Below are positions 38,421 to 49,223 of a stretch of 64,000 nucleotides of DNA, in pieces. Position 1 is the stretch's first letter; the number at the start of each line of letters is the position of its first letter. The stretch is taken from positions 1 through 64,000 of the forward strand of contig CAJNYU010000397.1 in NCBI GenBank assembly GCA_905331475.1, read 5' to 3'. The translations under genes and the position numbers were made by a program. The stretch comes from Rotaria socialis (Eukaryota; Rotifera; Eurotatoria; Philodinida; Philodinidae). The notes under the pieces are model-generated. The model had not been told where the DNA came from, did not search any database, and worked only from the letters and a program-made list of their open reading frames with translations.

Positions 38421-39325
38421 ATGGAAGAAATCATATTCGATCAATTTATCTACTCTGGGACTCGCCTCTTCTTTTCTTTCCCGTTTTGTTAAACATGTTC
38501 TACTGTATTTTTACATTTATTCGATAAAATTTAAAAAGAAAAACCAAACAATCTATTTCAGTTACACAAAAGTATTTATCTTCTTCGTTTTATTCGAAAG
38601 TCTTACTTTTAATGAAAGACCGAAAATTTTAATAAAATTTTAGCCACAAATTCTGAATAGGACCTTCGAACTACGGCTACCTAGAATTCTACAGAATTTT
38701 GTCACGAGTAGACATATTATAAAACAACAATAACGTAGTCAACTTTAATATGCGCATAAACGTTCTCGAACTTTACTACGAAACTGTTTCATATCATAAT
38801 TATTAAAAGTATAGCTACATTGAAAGCGGTCGAGAAGGAGAAATGAATAGATATCTGAGAAGATTTAATCATTCACTATGATTGTTTACAATATATAAAT
38901 GGAATGATTTTGAATGTATTATTTGATTTTTGTCTTTTGTATTTAGAAAAAATTGAAATATTATCTGTCTTCAATCAGTTTTCTGACGTACATCAAGTGT
39001 GAAACGAGTATCAGTACACATGTTTTTAAAATAGGTTTCAACATCAAATATTACTCGAAACGAATTCGTTTTTCCTCCTAACTTTTTTTCTATTTATCCA
39101 CGATAAACAAGCAGAGGTAACACAACGAGCAACACTACTGATAATGGAATAAAACCATTTGATGAGAAAAATAAAATTATGATAACAGAAACGCAGAAAT
39201 ATCAACAGCTATTCCTTTTTCCGTTTTTTTCTTCAACCTATATAAAGAGACTTGTACACCTTTAAATAATAGAAGTTTTTATCTTAACAAAAAACCGTAA
39301 ATAAATTTCGTTTTGTTTTTAAAAA
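38421..39325. other. Intergenic, holds C2 gene promoter
   Basis: No gene seen except the promoter of the C2-domain gene near its right end. The open frames are short and Phe/Lys-rich. Confidence 0.5.
39239..39247 (+). promoter_or_regulatory. TATA box of the C2-domain gene
   Basis: TATATAAAG lies 79 bp before the ATG at 39326. It is a good match to the TATA consensus, and the distance leaves room for a short 5' leader of about 50 nt. Most other genes in the window lack such a clear box. Confidence 0.5.
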
Positions 39326-39772
39326 ATGCCAGAGGGAACTCTCGAGGTAATTGTTGTCGAAGGACGAAATTTAAAAGATCGTGATATTGTTGGCCAAAAC
39401 GATGCTTACATTGAAATCTACACGGACAAGAAGTATAAACAACGTACAAAAACGATTTCAAATACAAATAATCCTGCGTGGAACGAACGTTTCACATTCA
39501 ACATTCACAAAGGTGATGACACAATTCATTTCGATGTCTACGATGCTGATACTGTCGGTAGAGATTCGATAGGTAATTGCAAAGTGAAATTGAAACATGT
39601 CTTTGATGATGGCAAATTTGATGAATGGGTCAAATTGCCAACAATGCTCGGACTGGCGTCCAATGGTCAAATTCACGTCGTCATGAATTTTAGAGTAAGA
39701 AAATTTTTCTTTCATTTTCAAAAGAGAAACGAACCATTTGCATGCATGTATGTTTTTTTTTAGCCGTCCTAA
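39326..39772 (+). CDS. Small single-C2-domain protein
   Basis: Exon 1 is 39326-39694 and the tiny exon 2 is 39764-39772 (codons for Pro, Ser, stop), together 125 residues. Almost the whole chain is one C2 domain: LEVIVVEGRNLKDRDIVGQN, DAYIEIY, NNPAWNERFTF, IHFDVYDADTVGRDSIG. Asp residues typical of calcium loops are present (KDRD, QNDAY, YDADTVGRD). It likely binds phospholipid in a calcium-dependent way. There is no signal peptide or membrane segment. The stand-alone architecture, beginning MPEGTLEV, recalls plant small C2 proteins (ERG/SRC2 type) more than animal multi-domain C2 proteins, but that origin is only a suggestion. It converges tail to tail with the next gene. Confidence 0.85.
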
Positions 39773-40336
39773 ATCCATCTTCGATCTTCTATTAGCCTAC
39801 AACAATGGTGTTTTTCTATCAATTGAACTAACTTTTTGCATACTATCTTAGCTACATGTTTCTTTTTTTTATAGACATGATTTTTTCAAAAACACAGATC
39901 GGTTAAAAGCAGATTTTACATTGATGCAGAGATAAACAGACGATTATACATTACCTTATTTCTCTCAAATATTAAATTTTCCACTAACAAAGAACAAGAT
40001 AAGAAATCGTAGGAAACCGAAGTGCATCATTTGTCAATATTGAAGTCTTATCGTTATTATTAGTTTAAACTGTGTGGGAGTGAGTAGAGACGAAGAAATT
40101 TAAATGTATCACTTCATCGCAGCACTGAGATGTTCGCGTAGAATATGCCTAGCCAGAAGCAGATCCTCTCTCATTCTATTACGATACAAAAACAAGTTTC
40201 ATTTTGATCTGTGATCATCAATTATAACTAGACATGAAATAATTAGAACAATTTTTCATAGATACTTTATTTATGGGTACTTTTGTAAAAAGCGGTTTCA
40301 ACTGTGTCTTTTTTTGTCATCGCTGCTGCAAACTAC
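39773..40336. other. Intergenic between convergent genes
   Basis: About 560 bp between two 3' ends, AT-rich, with no gene or transposon ends seen. Confidence 0.5.
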
Positions 40337-42828
40337 TTATGATGTATGCGCAAGCAGTGCTTTTCCAGCTTCGATTGCAGCTTGATCATCTGCATCTGGA
40401 CCACCCAGTTTTGCAACGAATCTTTCCAGTTCAATTCGCCGTTTTTGAATCGCAGTCTGATAATTATTTTTCCGTTGAACAACCAAATCCATCACAGCTT
40501 GTTGATTAGTTCGTGTATCGGCAACCAACTGTGCGAGAAAACTGTTTCGCTCATTATCATCCCTTGCCAGAAGCATTTTCGATAGACCAGCTAGACGCCC
40601 CATGATATAATGTGTTGACATATCAACATACGTTCGAGACATGAGATAGAGCATCTGCGTCTGAGAATCAATATCTCCAGCTTGTGCTTTGAGAAGATCT
40701 ACATAGAAGAGCCGTTCATCCAGAGTCAGTGACTCACTACCTGCTTGACTTGCTTGAGTAATAAATGGTCCTAGGGTCCCACTCAAAGTAATCTCAGCTC
40801 GTGTCGCAACTTCAGCAAAGAACAATACCAACTGACCCCATTGTTCTCGAACCTTTGCTAGTAGATGAAGAGCTTCCCGCATAAGTTCGAGAATCTCTTT
40901 GTATTGAATACGATTCATGTCTAACGAAGCAATTTTACCCATCAATTTTGCCAATTCTTCTTGATTCTGCTTCAGGTCACCAAAGATTTTGTCATAACGA
41001 CTTTCAGCAGATTGTAATCGATCCAACGACAGTTGTGCGACGAACTTTTCGTTCTGCGAAGAATCGCCGGTGGAAGTTGATGCAGATCCAGACGGTGGTA
41101 CACCCCCACCATTCATTTTCTCTGCAGCTACCATTGGTTTTACTTCTTCAATCAATTCATCAAATTGACCCTTTAGATTATTGACTGCATCTACTGTAGC
41201 ATTTTCACCATTAGCAAAAACCTTCTTCATGCGACTGATGGTTTGATCTACTAGATTAATACCTTTTCGTATACTTTCGCTAGCTTGTTCCTTCAGTTGG
41301 CCTGCTTTTCCCGCCGCAACTGATGATAGAAATGTTTCGAATGTTATTTTGTAAGCTTCAAGTTCTTTAATAGGGTTCTTCGACTCTGACTGTGTTTCAT
41401 TATTTATATCGATAATTTTCTTAATGCCTGGCACAGCTTTATTAAGAGCATCCGAAAATAATTTGGCAAATGTTAAAGTCTGTCCTGAAGATAATGATAC
41501 TGCAGGTTGAGTAGCGGATCCACGACCAATAAAGGATTGCCCAGCTGTTTGAACAATACCAATCACAGCACGTCCTAAATCCATCAATAGACCTTTAAAA
41601 CCAGTTGGAATCTTTCGAAGAGCACTACTATATTCATCTTGCGCTTTACGAACACTGTTTCGTGCTTCATCATAATGTTGTCGAATAGTTTGACCTAATT
41701 TAGTGTATTCCTCTTTCATCACCAGAGACACATTGAGTTCGATTTCTGTTTGTCTTAACTTTGTCTCTTGCAAACCTCGTGCTGTTTCTGTCATAGAAAT
41801 CACCTCACCAATTAAATTCATGACAGTAACGAAGTTAACATGAGTTGCATTCGCATAAGTCACACAAGTTTTACCGAGTCGCTCAATTTCACGTAACGTA
41901 GTAGGCAACAGCATACTGATTATTTTAGGTGTAGATTTCTGCGATGCTAGCACAGTTAAAGCTGTTTTAACTTGTCTCGGTACTAATTCCATTGAAGCTT
42001 GCATTTTGTTCATATTATTGTGAGCTCCCATGAATGCTTCCCAACCATCTATTCAAATGAATAAAAAATACCACCGGATACTTTAAAATTAGTTTTATTT
42101 GGCTACTTCATAAGAAAATGATACTTAGATTTACTTACAATCATTATCTTCGAAATTTTCTACTTCTCTAACGACATACTTTCAATATAACATACGGCAA
42201 TAAAATGCTCTAAAGCTTTATAGAAGTACAGTACAAAAGTCTGAACTTTTTTCAACCAGCCTGCAATTACATGAAGTACCAAGAAATTTATGTGTTCGAT
42301 ATTGGTGAAATATGTGAGTAGATCATGAAATGACGAAAGAAAAAGAAATATTAGCTTACCATTGGCTATTTGTGTTAACGTAGCTCGAAAAGAGCGCGGA
42401 AATCGCATATAAACAAATTTATAATCTGGCATAAAGTCTTGAAAAGAGAAATCATGTTTGCTTGAGACAACCATCAATTGGCCTAGAAGATTGACTGTTG
42501 CCGGCCCGCTTACAATGAATTGTTCCCATGGTAAATCCATATTTGATTGTGATATTAACGATGAATCACGATCGACTCCAGCAATTAGATCTATGAAAAC
42601 AAAAGAAAAATGCTTCTCTTGGATATATGAAGAGTAAAACCTCACTTTTCTCAGCTGATCTACGAGCACGAGACCTTTCCCAAAGTGTGAGGTCCGTCGA
42701 AGCCGTTTTTGAATAGGCCGTAATACACGATATGATCAATCCTATATGAAAAAGATTTTTTGTGTATGGTTTAATGCGATACTCGACATACCCGTGGAAA
42801 TGCACATTGTTAATGTGAAAAAAGCCAT
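40337..42828 (-). CDS. Secreted long-helix protein, paralogue 1
   Basis: Minus-strand exons are 42828-42792, 42741-42646, 42590-42360 and 42048-40337 (37, 96, 231 and 1,712 nt; 691 residues plus stop). A signal peptide (MAFFTLTMCISTGLIISCIT) is split by the first intron. A short conserved module follows (WEQFIVSGPATVNLLGQLMV, FPRSFRATLTQIANG), then a long, almost entirely helical body beginning WEAFMGAHNNMNKMQ. The body has heptad-like stretches, a moderately hydrophobic stretch (GFKGLLMDLGRAVIGIVQTA), a Gly/Ser/Pro linker near VPPSGSASTSTGDSSQ, and a second helical half (WGQLVLFFAEVATRAEITLS, LMSRTYVDMS). The tail carries KLGGPDADDQAAIEAG. I know no named domain for it. Similar long-helix proteins occur, as I recall, in other eukaryotes without assigned function. 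A second gene at 51159 has the same exon plan and motifs. Long helices around a hydrophobic stretch are also a feature of some pore-forming proteins, but nothing here proves that role. Confidence 0.85.
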
Positions 42829-44946
42829 CTAGGATGAATTAATAAGAAACTTATTATTGAGAAGGACTAAATTCAGTGTTTTCATAGTTTTGAGTAGATG
42901 GATAGAAATTGACTTGATTTGTTGCTCTGGTGAAACGGAATCTCAATTCATCGAAGATTTTGGCAAAATATTATTGCGATTTTTCACTGAATATTCTGAG
43001 GAATTTGATTTCTGATTCGGAGTTCTCGATATTGATATACTTTTTTTATTACACTTTACTTGACGAAATTATCTTAAAAAATCTTCTTTCCTTTGTGACA
43101 ATGACAACTAGTTACTGTTTCTATTTACATCTAATTCACGAGATAATTAAATTCCTAAGTTGTGACAAAAACAAATATCTAAAAGTTCATGTTGGATTTT
43201 AGTATTAAATCAAGGTTATTGATACTGTTCTATAGGACTAGTCTTAACTTCGATCTACATCCGTACCATTGACAATGCATTGAAGAATGGGTATAGAAAT
43301 ATCTACATGACCAATTACATGGGTCCTAAATTTATTTAGAATAGCCATGTTTTTTACTTTATAACAATGCTTACATGCAGTTATCCTATGATAACCATTA
43401 GACACAGATGTATAATTAGAAGAGTAAGAGAAAAAAGGAATACATAAAATAAATAAGGGAAAAGAAAGAACTAGTTGCGTAGCAAAGATTATTCACTGCT
43501 TCTATATGCATAATCTTTGGTGAACTAAATCCGATGGATCAACAATTACTCGTGGATCTTAGTCATTTACTTTGATTTTTATCAATCTACAGATATGTTA
43601 TAAATTTTAATATTCTATCACGCATTCTCTCTTTGTTGTTTCTTAAAGTTATTTGTTGCTACATTCTCATCGAGTAGATCATAGTAGAAAAATATCCGCA
43701 TAAATTGAATCGAAATATTAGATACAAACGATCTATTTTTAGGTGAATTCTAAGCTATCGGTTTTAAGGCGACTTGACATTAATTATGGGATACAGCTAC
43801 AAAATGAAAGCGCTTCTTCTATTGGCTTACATATTGAATCTGGCGTGCGGGAAATCTTCGTAGTAATATATATTATGCTCTTATTACGAAAAGTTTTACC
43901 TTATTATCGATTTCAACTTCCTTGCCCTGTTGCCATTGCATCTGCATTTTCATGATATTTTTCGTTTCATTTTATTAACCACCGAAATCATTCGAACGAA
44001 GTTAATCTATTCCAATGTGATTTACACGGATGATAGTCATGAAGAAAAATTTATTCGTGTGCGATGTTTTGCATAATACTGATGGCACTTGTATTATCAT
44101 TGTTGTCATCGTGTTGAAAACAATAGCATCATACGATCAATAATGTTCTACTAGACCGCAAATATTCACTCTTTCAAGTGAAAGAAGATATAGCGCATTC
44201 ATAAACAGCGTAACTTCCGTTTCCCCTTGGTTTTACTCAAGCAAAACACTCGATTGGTCCAGTTCAGAAAGAGATCGGTATCTAATTTGCGACAACTTTC
44301 TTGCCTATTAGTTTATCGTCTTACAATTATGCAAGATTTCAGTACATGAAATAGCCAGTTCTATATCCATTAAGCGGATGTCTCTTTTGTAAAATAAAGA
44401 TGTCCTTTCACTAGAAGAACCAGCCGATAACCAAGAAATCCATCATGTATTTCATCTCGATTCCCATGTATCATATGGTAGCATCGCACTTGGTAGCTCA
44501 CATTCACTGACCTATTCTGTATTGTGACATAAATTTAACTATCAATAACCATAAAATGATCTTGAAATCATGTTTTTCGCATTACTTACGCTAGAACTTA
44601 ATTTTTCATTATCATACTAATTTATTCATTAATTTTTTCGATTGCTGTGAAGTAAGATGAATCTGAGAGTGTAATAAAACCCTCTATTATATCGGGTAAC
44701 AACTAACAAATCCACCGAGCGGAAAGACACCACAACATATAATCATGGATTTATAAATTAGTATTACCAATGTTCTCCAACCATTCAGCTGAAATCAGTA
44801 GAGGGAAGCACGCTCCATGCTTGAATACACAAAGGATTAATTTGATTATTTATCACGAAAATCTCAAATTTCGATTTCCTTCTTCAGCAACTATATATGA
44901 ATGTGCTCCAGATAGAATATTATTCACTTTCAGAAATCAAGTTAGG
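42829..44946. other. Divergent intergenic region, partly duplicated
   Basis: It lies between the head-to-head long-helix paralogue 1 and the coiled-coil gene. From about 43860 rightward it is the 5' part of the tandem duplication described separately. The frame at 43743-43955 is not conserved in the second unit and I do not count it as a gene. Confidence 0.5.
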
Positions 44947-46878
44947 ATGAAGTTTCTTAGAGATACAGGGAAAATTCTATTACTCCTGGTATTGGTCATT
45001 GCGACAAATGCACAGGACCTCGGTTGGTATCAGCCTTTCTTAAGTGAGCGAATTGCTCCGATGTATGTGAGTGCTTATCGAACACTGAAGAACAACATAG
45101 TCAATCCATTATTGACATTCAAAGAAGACGAACTGGCAAAAAATGACACAAACGTGACAACCATTGTTCTTTTGGCTCAGCGGCTAACATGTGCAACAAA
45201 GCAACTTTACAATGATTCATCAAAAGCATTGCACGCAAGCGAAGAACTGAATTCAGTTGTGGAGAAGAAGGTAGCAGAGCTAATGTCAGCGATATCGGCA
45301 AAAGAAAACGAAGCACGAGAAGTGAATAATCAGTTGGCTGTCATTGAATCCCGATTGGCTCATGCACAAGCGAACATTAACCAAGCAGACATTGAAGTTC
45401 GAAATAAAGTGAACGAACTGGGCAATGCTGATAGGCAGCTTGCTGCAGAACAAGATAAACGTATGATACATTAAATAAGAATAGTTTTTGAATTCATTCA
45501 ACTATGATATCGTTTTAGTGGAGAGAGCACGGTACTGTGGAAGAAGAAAAAAGCGACTTTTGGGTAAAGTAAGTAATTGTTCTGATTGAGATTTGTGTTT
45601 ATCTGTCCAGCACGCCCATGCACATTTATAACAGCGGCAATCAACTATACACTCAAGTATTCCTTATGAAAAAACGTTTTTACGAAATATGAGAGCTTTT
45701 ACTCATTCTAATATGATGCATACACTTGAAGCTAAAGCGCTGTTTATAAGCTCTGATTAAATCCATATTTATTTACAAAAGTTTTCTCGAATATCTAGTC
45801 AGCACACTGTCAAGAGTAAAATGTTTTCCTCTTCTGTATTCTAAATTGCAATATGTTGAGTACTATGTGTTTACTCAAATACACATCATACATGAGTAAT
45901 CTTAAGTTAGCCAAGAAACGCAAAGTATCCAATCGCAATAGGCCACATCGTATTATTTGTAACTTGGAAGAGCACGTTTCTGAATAATAAAGAATATCAT
46001 CGACTTATTCATCAAACCTCAGAAAAGAACACGCTTAATTTGACTATCTATATGAGACAATAAGTAGCACTCGTGTTGTTGCGATTCCAAGCCATAAGAA
46101 CCAATTGATTGGAGAAAGGAGAGACACAACGAAATGAGAAAAGAATCTGCCTAAGTTAGCATTGCAGATAACCATTAAGGATTATTTCTAACTCATAAGT
46201 GAAGATGGTATTGTATCCAAAGCGTGTGCTTGCATTGAAACACACCTTAATTAGGGAGATGACTGAAATGTCCGTAATTGAATATCTAATCTTAAAAGAT
46301 TCTTCGTTTAGCCTTGGCGTCGTTTTCGAGACAAAGTGATTAAGCCGGTAATTCGTCCAATTTGTGCAGTATTGAATTATGAAGGCATCAAAAGGGCCCG
46401 AGAACGTCGTGGAAGCGCCAAAGGTGCAGTAAATGCTGCCAGAGAACTGTTAGCCAATCGTCAACGTGAACTTGAAAGACAGCGTGTAGAACAAGTTAAC
46501 TTCAGAAATCAAAAGGCTCAGGTGACTGCCCAGCTTCAGAGCCTCTCACTTAGTCTTTCTCAACTACGAAGTCGTCAGCTTATATTGGCAAATATGACAG
46601 AACAGGTTCGTAAAGTAGTACAACATCTAAGATCATTCGTGTCAAAATCATCTGTTCTATACAATGAACTTCAAGATTTGGTCAGCTTCGAAAATCTTGT
46701 TAAACCACTGAATTCCATCGTAACAGAATTAATCGAGAATGGTGTAACCACTAAAGAGATAACTGGAGCGACTCAAATTTCTTCAGTAGAAGTCCAGCTA
46801 ACCAGTGATATTCTTGATCTTATTAAAGCGCGTGTACCTTCTTTACCTTCGAACGAAGGGGATTCATATACTTGTTAA
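44947..46878 (+). CDS. Secreted coiled-coil protein, intact copy
   Basis: Exons are 44947-45460, 45519-45568 and 46312-46878 (514, 50 and 567 nt; 376 residues plus stop). I start at 44947 because the frame then opens with a clean signal peptide (KILLLLVLVIATNAQ); the frame is open further upstream but that part does not look like protein. The mature chain is nearly all helix. Helix 1 contains TIVLLAQRLTCATKQLYND and a coiled coil rich in Ala, Glu and Asn. A basic hinge follows (CGRRKKRLLG, PWRRFRDKVIKP). The second coiled coil is rich in Arg, Glu and Gln (ARERRGSAKGAVNAARE, RQRELERQRVEQVNF). A last helical part ends GDSYTC. No known family is recognised. The broken copy at 49224-51067 is its tandem duplicate. 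Intron 2 (743 nt) is unusually long. The position between two long-helix secreted genes suggests a shared role. Confidence 0.85.
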
Positions 46879-46975
46879 AGCATTCGCAAAGTCGAAATGC
46901 TTCTTATCACATTAATTTCATGCCTAGTTTATTTGATCTGCATTCCGGAAGCTTTTCATTTTGTCCTTTATCATG

Positions 46976-46990
46976 ATTGAAATAAAATCA
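46976..46990 (+). terminator. Poly(A) signal of the coiled-coil gene
   Basis: AATAAA lies about 100 bp after the stop, and the equivalent AATAAAATAAAAT is present after the duplicate. It is conserved between the two units. Confidence 0.5.
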
Positions 46991-46999
46991 GTTTGAAAA

Positions 47000-48199
47000 T
47001 AACTTGGCGACTCTTTGAAAAAAAATACAAAATTATGCAACGCCACATTTTAATTACTCCTGAAGATTTTAAAATCAATATGAGTTTGCGAGAAAGATTA
47101 TCTGTCTTTTGTTGATCTCATACTGGCATCAATAAAAGAACTTCATTACTGTATTTAAGCATAAAATTGTTTTTCTCGCTTTGCGATAGCATAACACTAT
47201 TGAGAAATTTCAAGAAGAGACTTCTTCTATCAGAGTTTGCCTAATTATTGTGATCATATTCTACAGAAACGTATATATTATCAAAAGGTAGAGCTAAAAC
47301 TTTTAGTTGAGTAGTGAAGACAAAAGATGGAAATGCACATTTCGCACCTTTGTTTTCGCTGAACTGGTAATGTTTACTGATTGCGAGATCTCGAGTACTT
47401 TTGCTGTTTCAAAGACAATTCGACTCAAGTAGGTTTGAATGTTAAACTATCTGACTAATGATTTTGAAAAATTCATACCTCCGACTAGGAAAAAGTATTT
47501 TTGCAGTGGGTTAATCTTCAGAGGTATCAACATTGGAGACAACTGCATAACATTTAGGATTCACAATCATATTCCACTTTAATCAGAATTAAAGGATCAA
47601 TATCAAATTGAGAAATACGCCTGATACTCATCCATTCGATATGAGACAGATTCCAATAGGAAAGACAAATTTGTTTCATGATCTGTGTCGCTAATCAACA
47701 TCGGTGATGAAAGCAGAATTATGAACTGTTAGAAACGAATCATATTATTGGCTAGGGCACTTTTTTTTAATGAGAATATATAACCATCGATAACATGAAA
47801 ACGATGGGTGCACACGAGTCAATTAGGAATGTAGTACTAAGAATCACAAAATATACATATATACGTCAAACTTGAAACTTGAATTCAATTGAAAATTGAT
47901 ATTTTCAATTGAATTCAAGTTTCAAGATCGGCACTACTGAAAATATAATGTCTATCATCCAAGAAATAAGTGATATCTTTGCTCTAAGAGGAAATATATA
48001 TATATGACAAGGACGTGTTGATCGAGAAATATTACTATGATGGCAGTTTCGATATATTTCAAAGGTTTGATTAAAACAAAGATTAGATAAAGTTTTAAAA
48101 AGAATATCGATGCGTACAATTAACTACATTTTATTTTGAGCAGTATGTTGCTGTTTGTGTTAAGGAGGATATTGAGTGTTGAGTAATAAACCTTGATAG
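47000..48199. other. Spacer between duplication units
   Basis: About 1.2 kb without a gene. It holds the second foldback MITE (47856-47939) and an AT microsatellite near 47994-48005. Confidence 0.5.
47856..47939. mobile_element. Foldback MITE, copy B (hAT-like, 8-bp TSD)
   Basis: An 84-bp near-perfect hairpin. Its arms, GTCAAACTTGAAACTTGAATTC and the complementary inverted sequence, meet around AAAATTGATATTTTC. Flanking duplication AAAATATA occurs at 47848-47855 and 47940-47947. Read in reverse complement it matches copy A (25520-25670), including the CAGTAGTGCC end, but it lacks the roughly 65-bp internal spacer of copy A. Confidence 0.85.
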
Positions 48200-49223
48200 T
48201 GGTATATATTATGCTCGTATTAAGGGAGTATTAATCTTATTATCAATTCCAACTTCCTCGCATTCCTTGTATTTCATCTACATTTTCATGATATTCCTTG
48301 TTTCATTTCATTAACCAACACAATCATTCGAACAACTCTAATCTCTTCCTATTTGATTTACACTACACACACATTTTCGAATAGCACTTTCTAATGACTG
48401 ATAGTCTTGAGGAAAAATATGTTCTTATTAAATGTTTTCGACAAAACAAATACACTTGTATTACTGTTACTATCGTCATGTTGTAAGCAGACACGTCAAA
48501 TGAATCAATAAGAGAGAATATTTGCTCTTTCAAGTGATGTAATATATAGCATATTCATCAGTTATACTCAAGCAAAACAGTCAACTGATACAACTGTGAT
48601 AGAGATCCGTATAGAATTCCCGGTAGCTCCATTGTCTATTAGTTTATCTTGTCACAATTGTACAAGATTTCAGGAAATCAGAGAGGCGATTCTGTGTCGT
48701 TAAACCGAGTCTCTCTTTTCTAGTATGAAAATGTCATTTTGTTGAAAGAAACATTGAAGAGCCCACTAAACACATCGTGTATTTCATCATGACTCCTACA
48801 AAGAACATGTATGATAGCTGACTATCGATAGACACTAGATATTCTTGTAATCTTGTTTTTCTCATTACTTACACTAGAGCGTAATCGTTCATTTACATGC
48901 CAAATTATTCATTCATTTTATTCAATTGCTGTTGAGTAAGATGAATCAGAGAGTGATGCTTAAGAACGCGATCGTTTGAGAGAAAAAAGAAAGTGGATCC
49001 CAATATATAGTCATGGATTTATAAATTAGCATTACCAATGTTCTGGAGCCATTCAAGCGAAATCAATAAAGGGATGCACGCTTCATGCGTGAATACACAA
49101 AAGAACTAATTTGATTATTTACCGCGAAAATCTCAAATTCGGAATTTTTTCTATGCCAACTATACATACGGATATGAATGTGCTTCAGATAAAACATAAT
49201 TCAATATTTGGAATCAATTTAGA

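Larger units (their letters stand above)
43860..47000. repeat. Tandem segmental duplication, unit 1
   Basis: This unit matches unit 2 (about 48200-51115) in order and orientation. Shared landmarks are TATATATTATGCTC at the left edge, a shared ATTTTCATGATATT block, GGATTTATAAATTAG before the gene, the whole coiled-coil gene, and the 3' AATAAAAT region. The non-coding parts are clearly diverged, with many substitutions and indels; parts of the exons are nearly identical. The boundaries are approximate, read by eye. Confidence 0.8.

Noticed and set aside
40346-41184. Plus-strand frames inside the long-helix gene
   Set aside because: Shadows of the conserved minus-strand exon.
43743-43955. 70-codon plus-strand frame upstream of the coiled-coil gene
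   Set aside because: Not conserved in the tandem duplicate and without recognisable features.
44770-44946. N-terminal extension of the coiled-coil gene to the upstream ATG
   Set aside because: The added residues precede a perfect signal peptide, and the corresponding stretch in the second unit is not kept as a reading frame.
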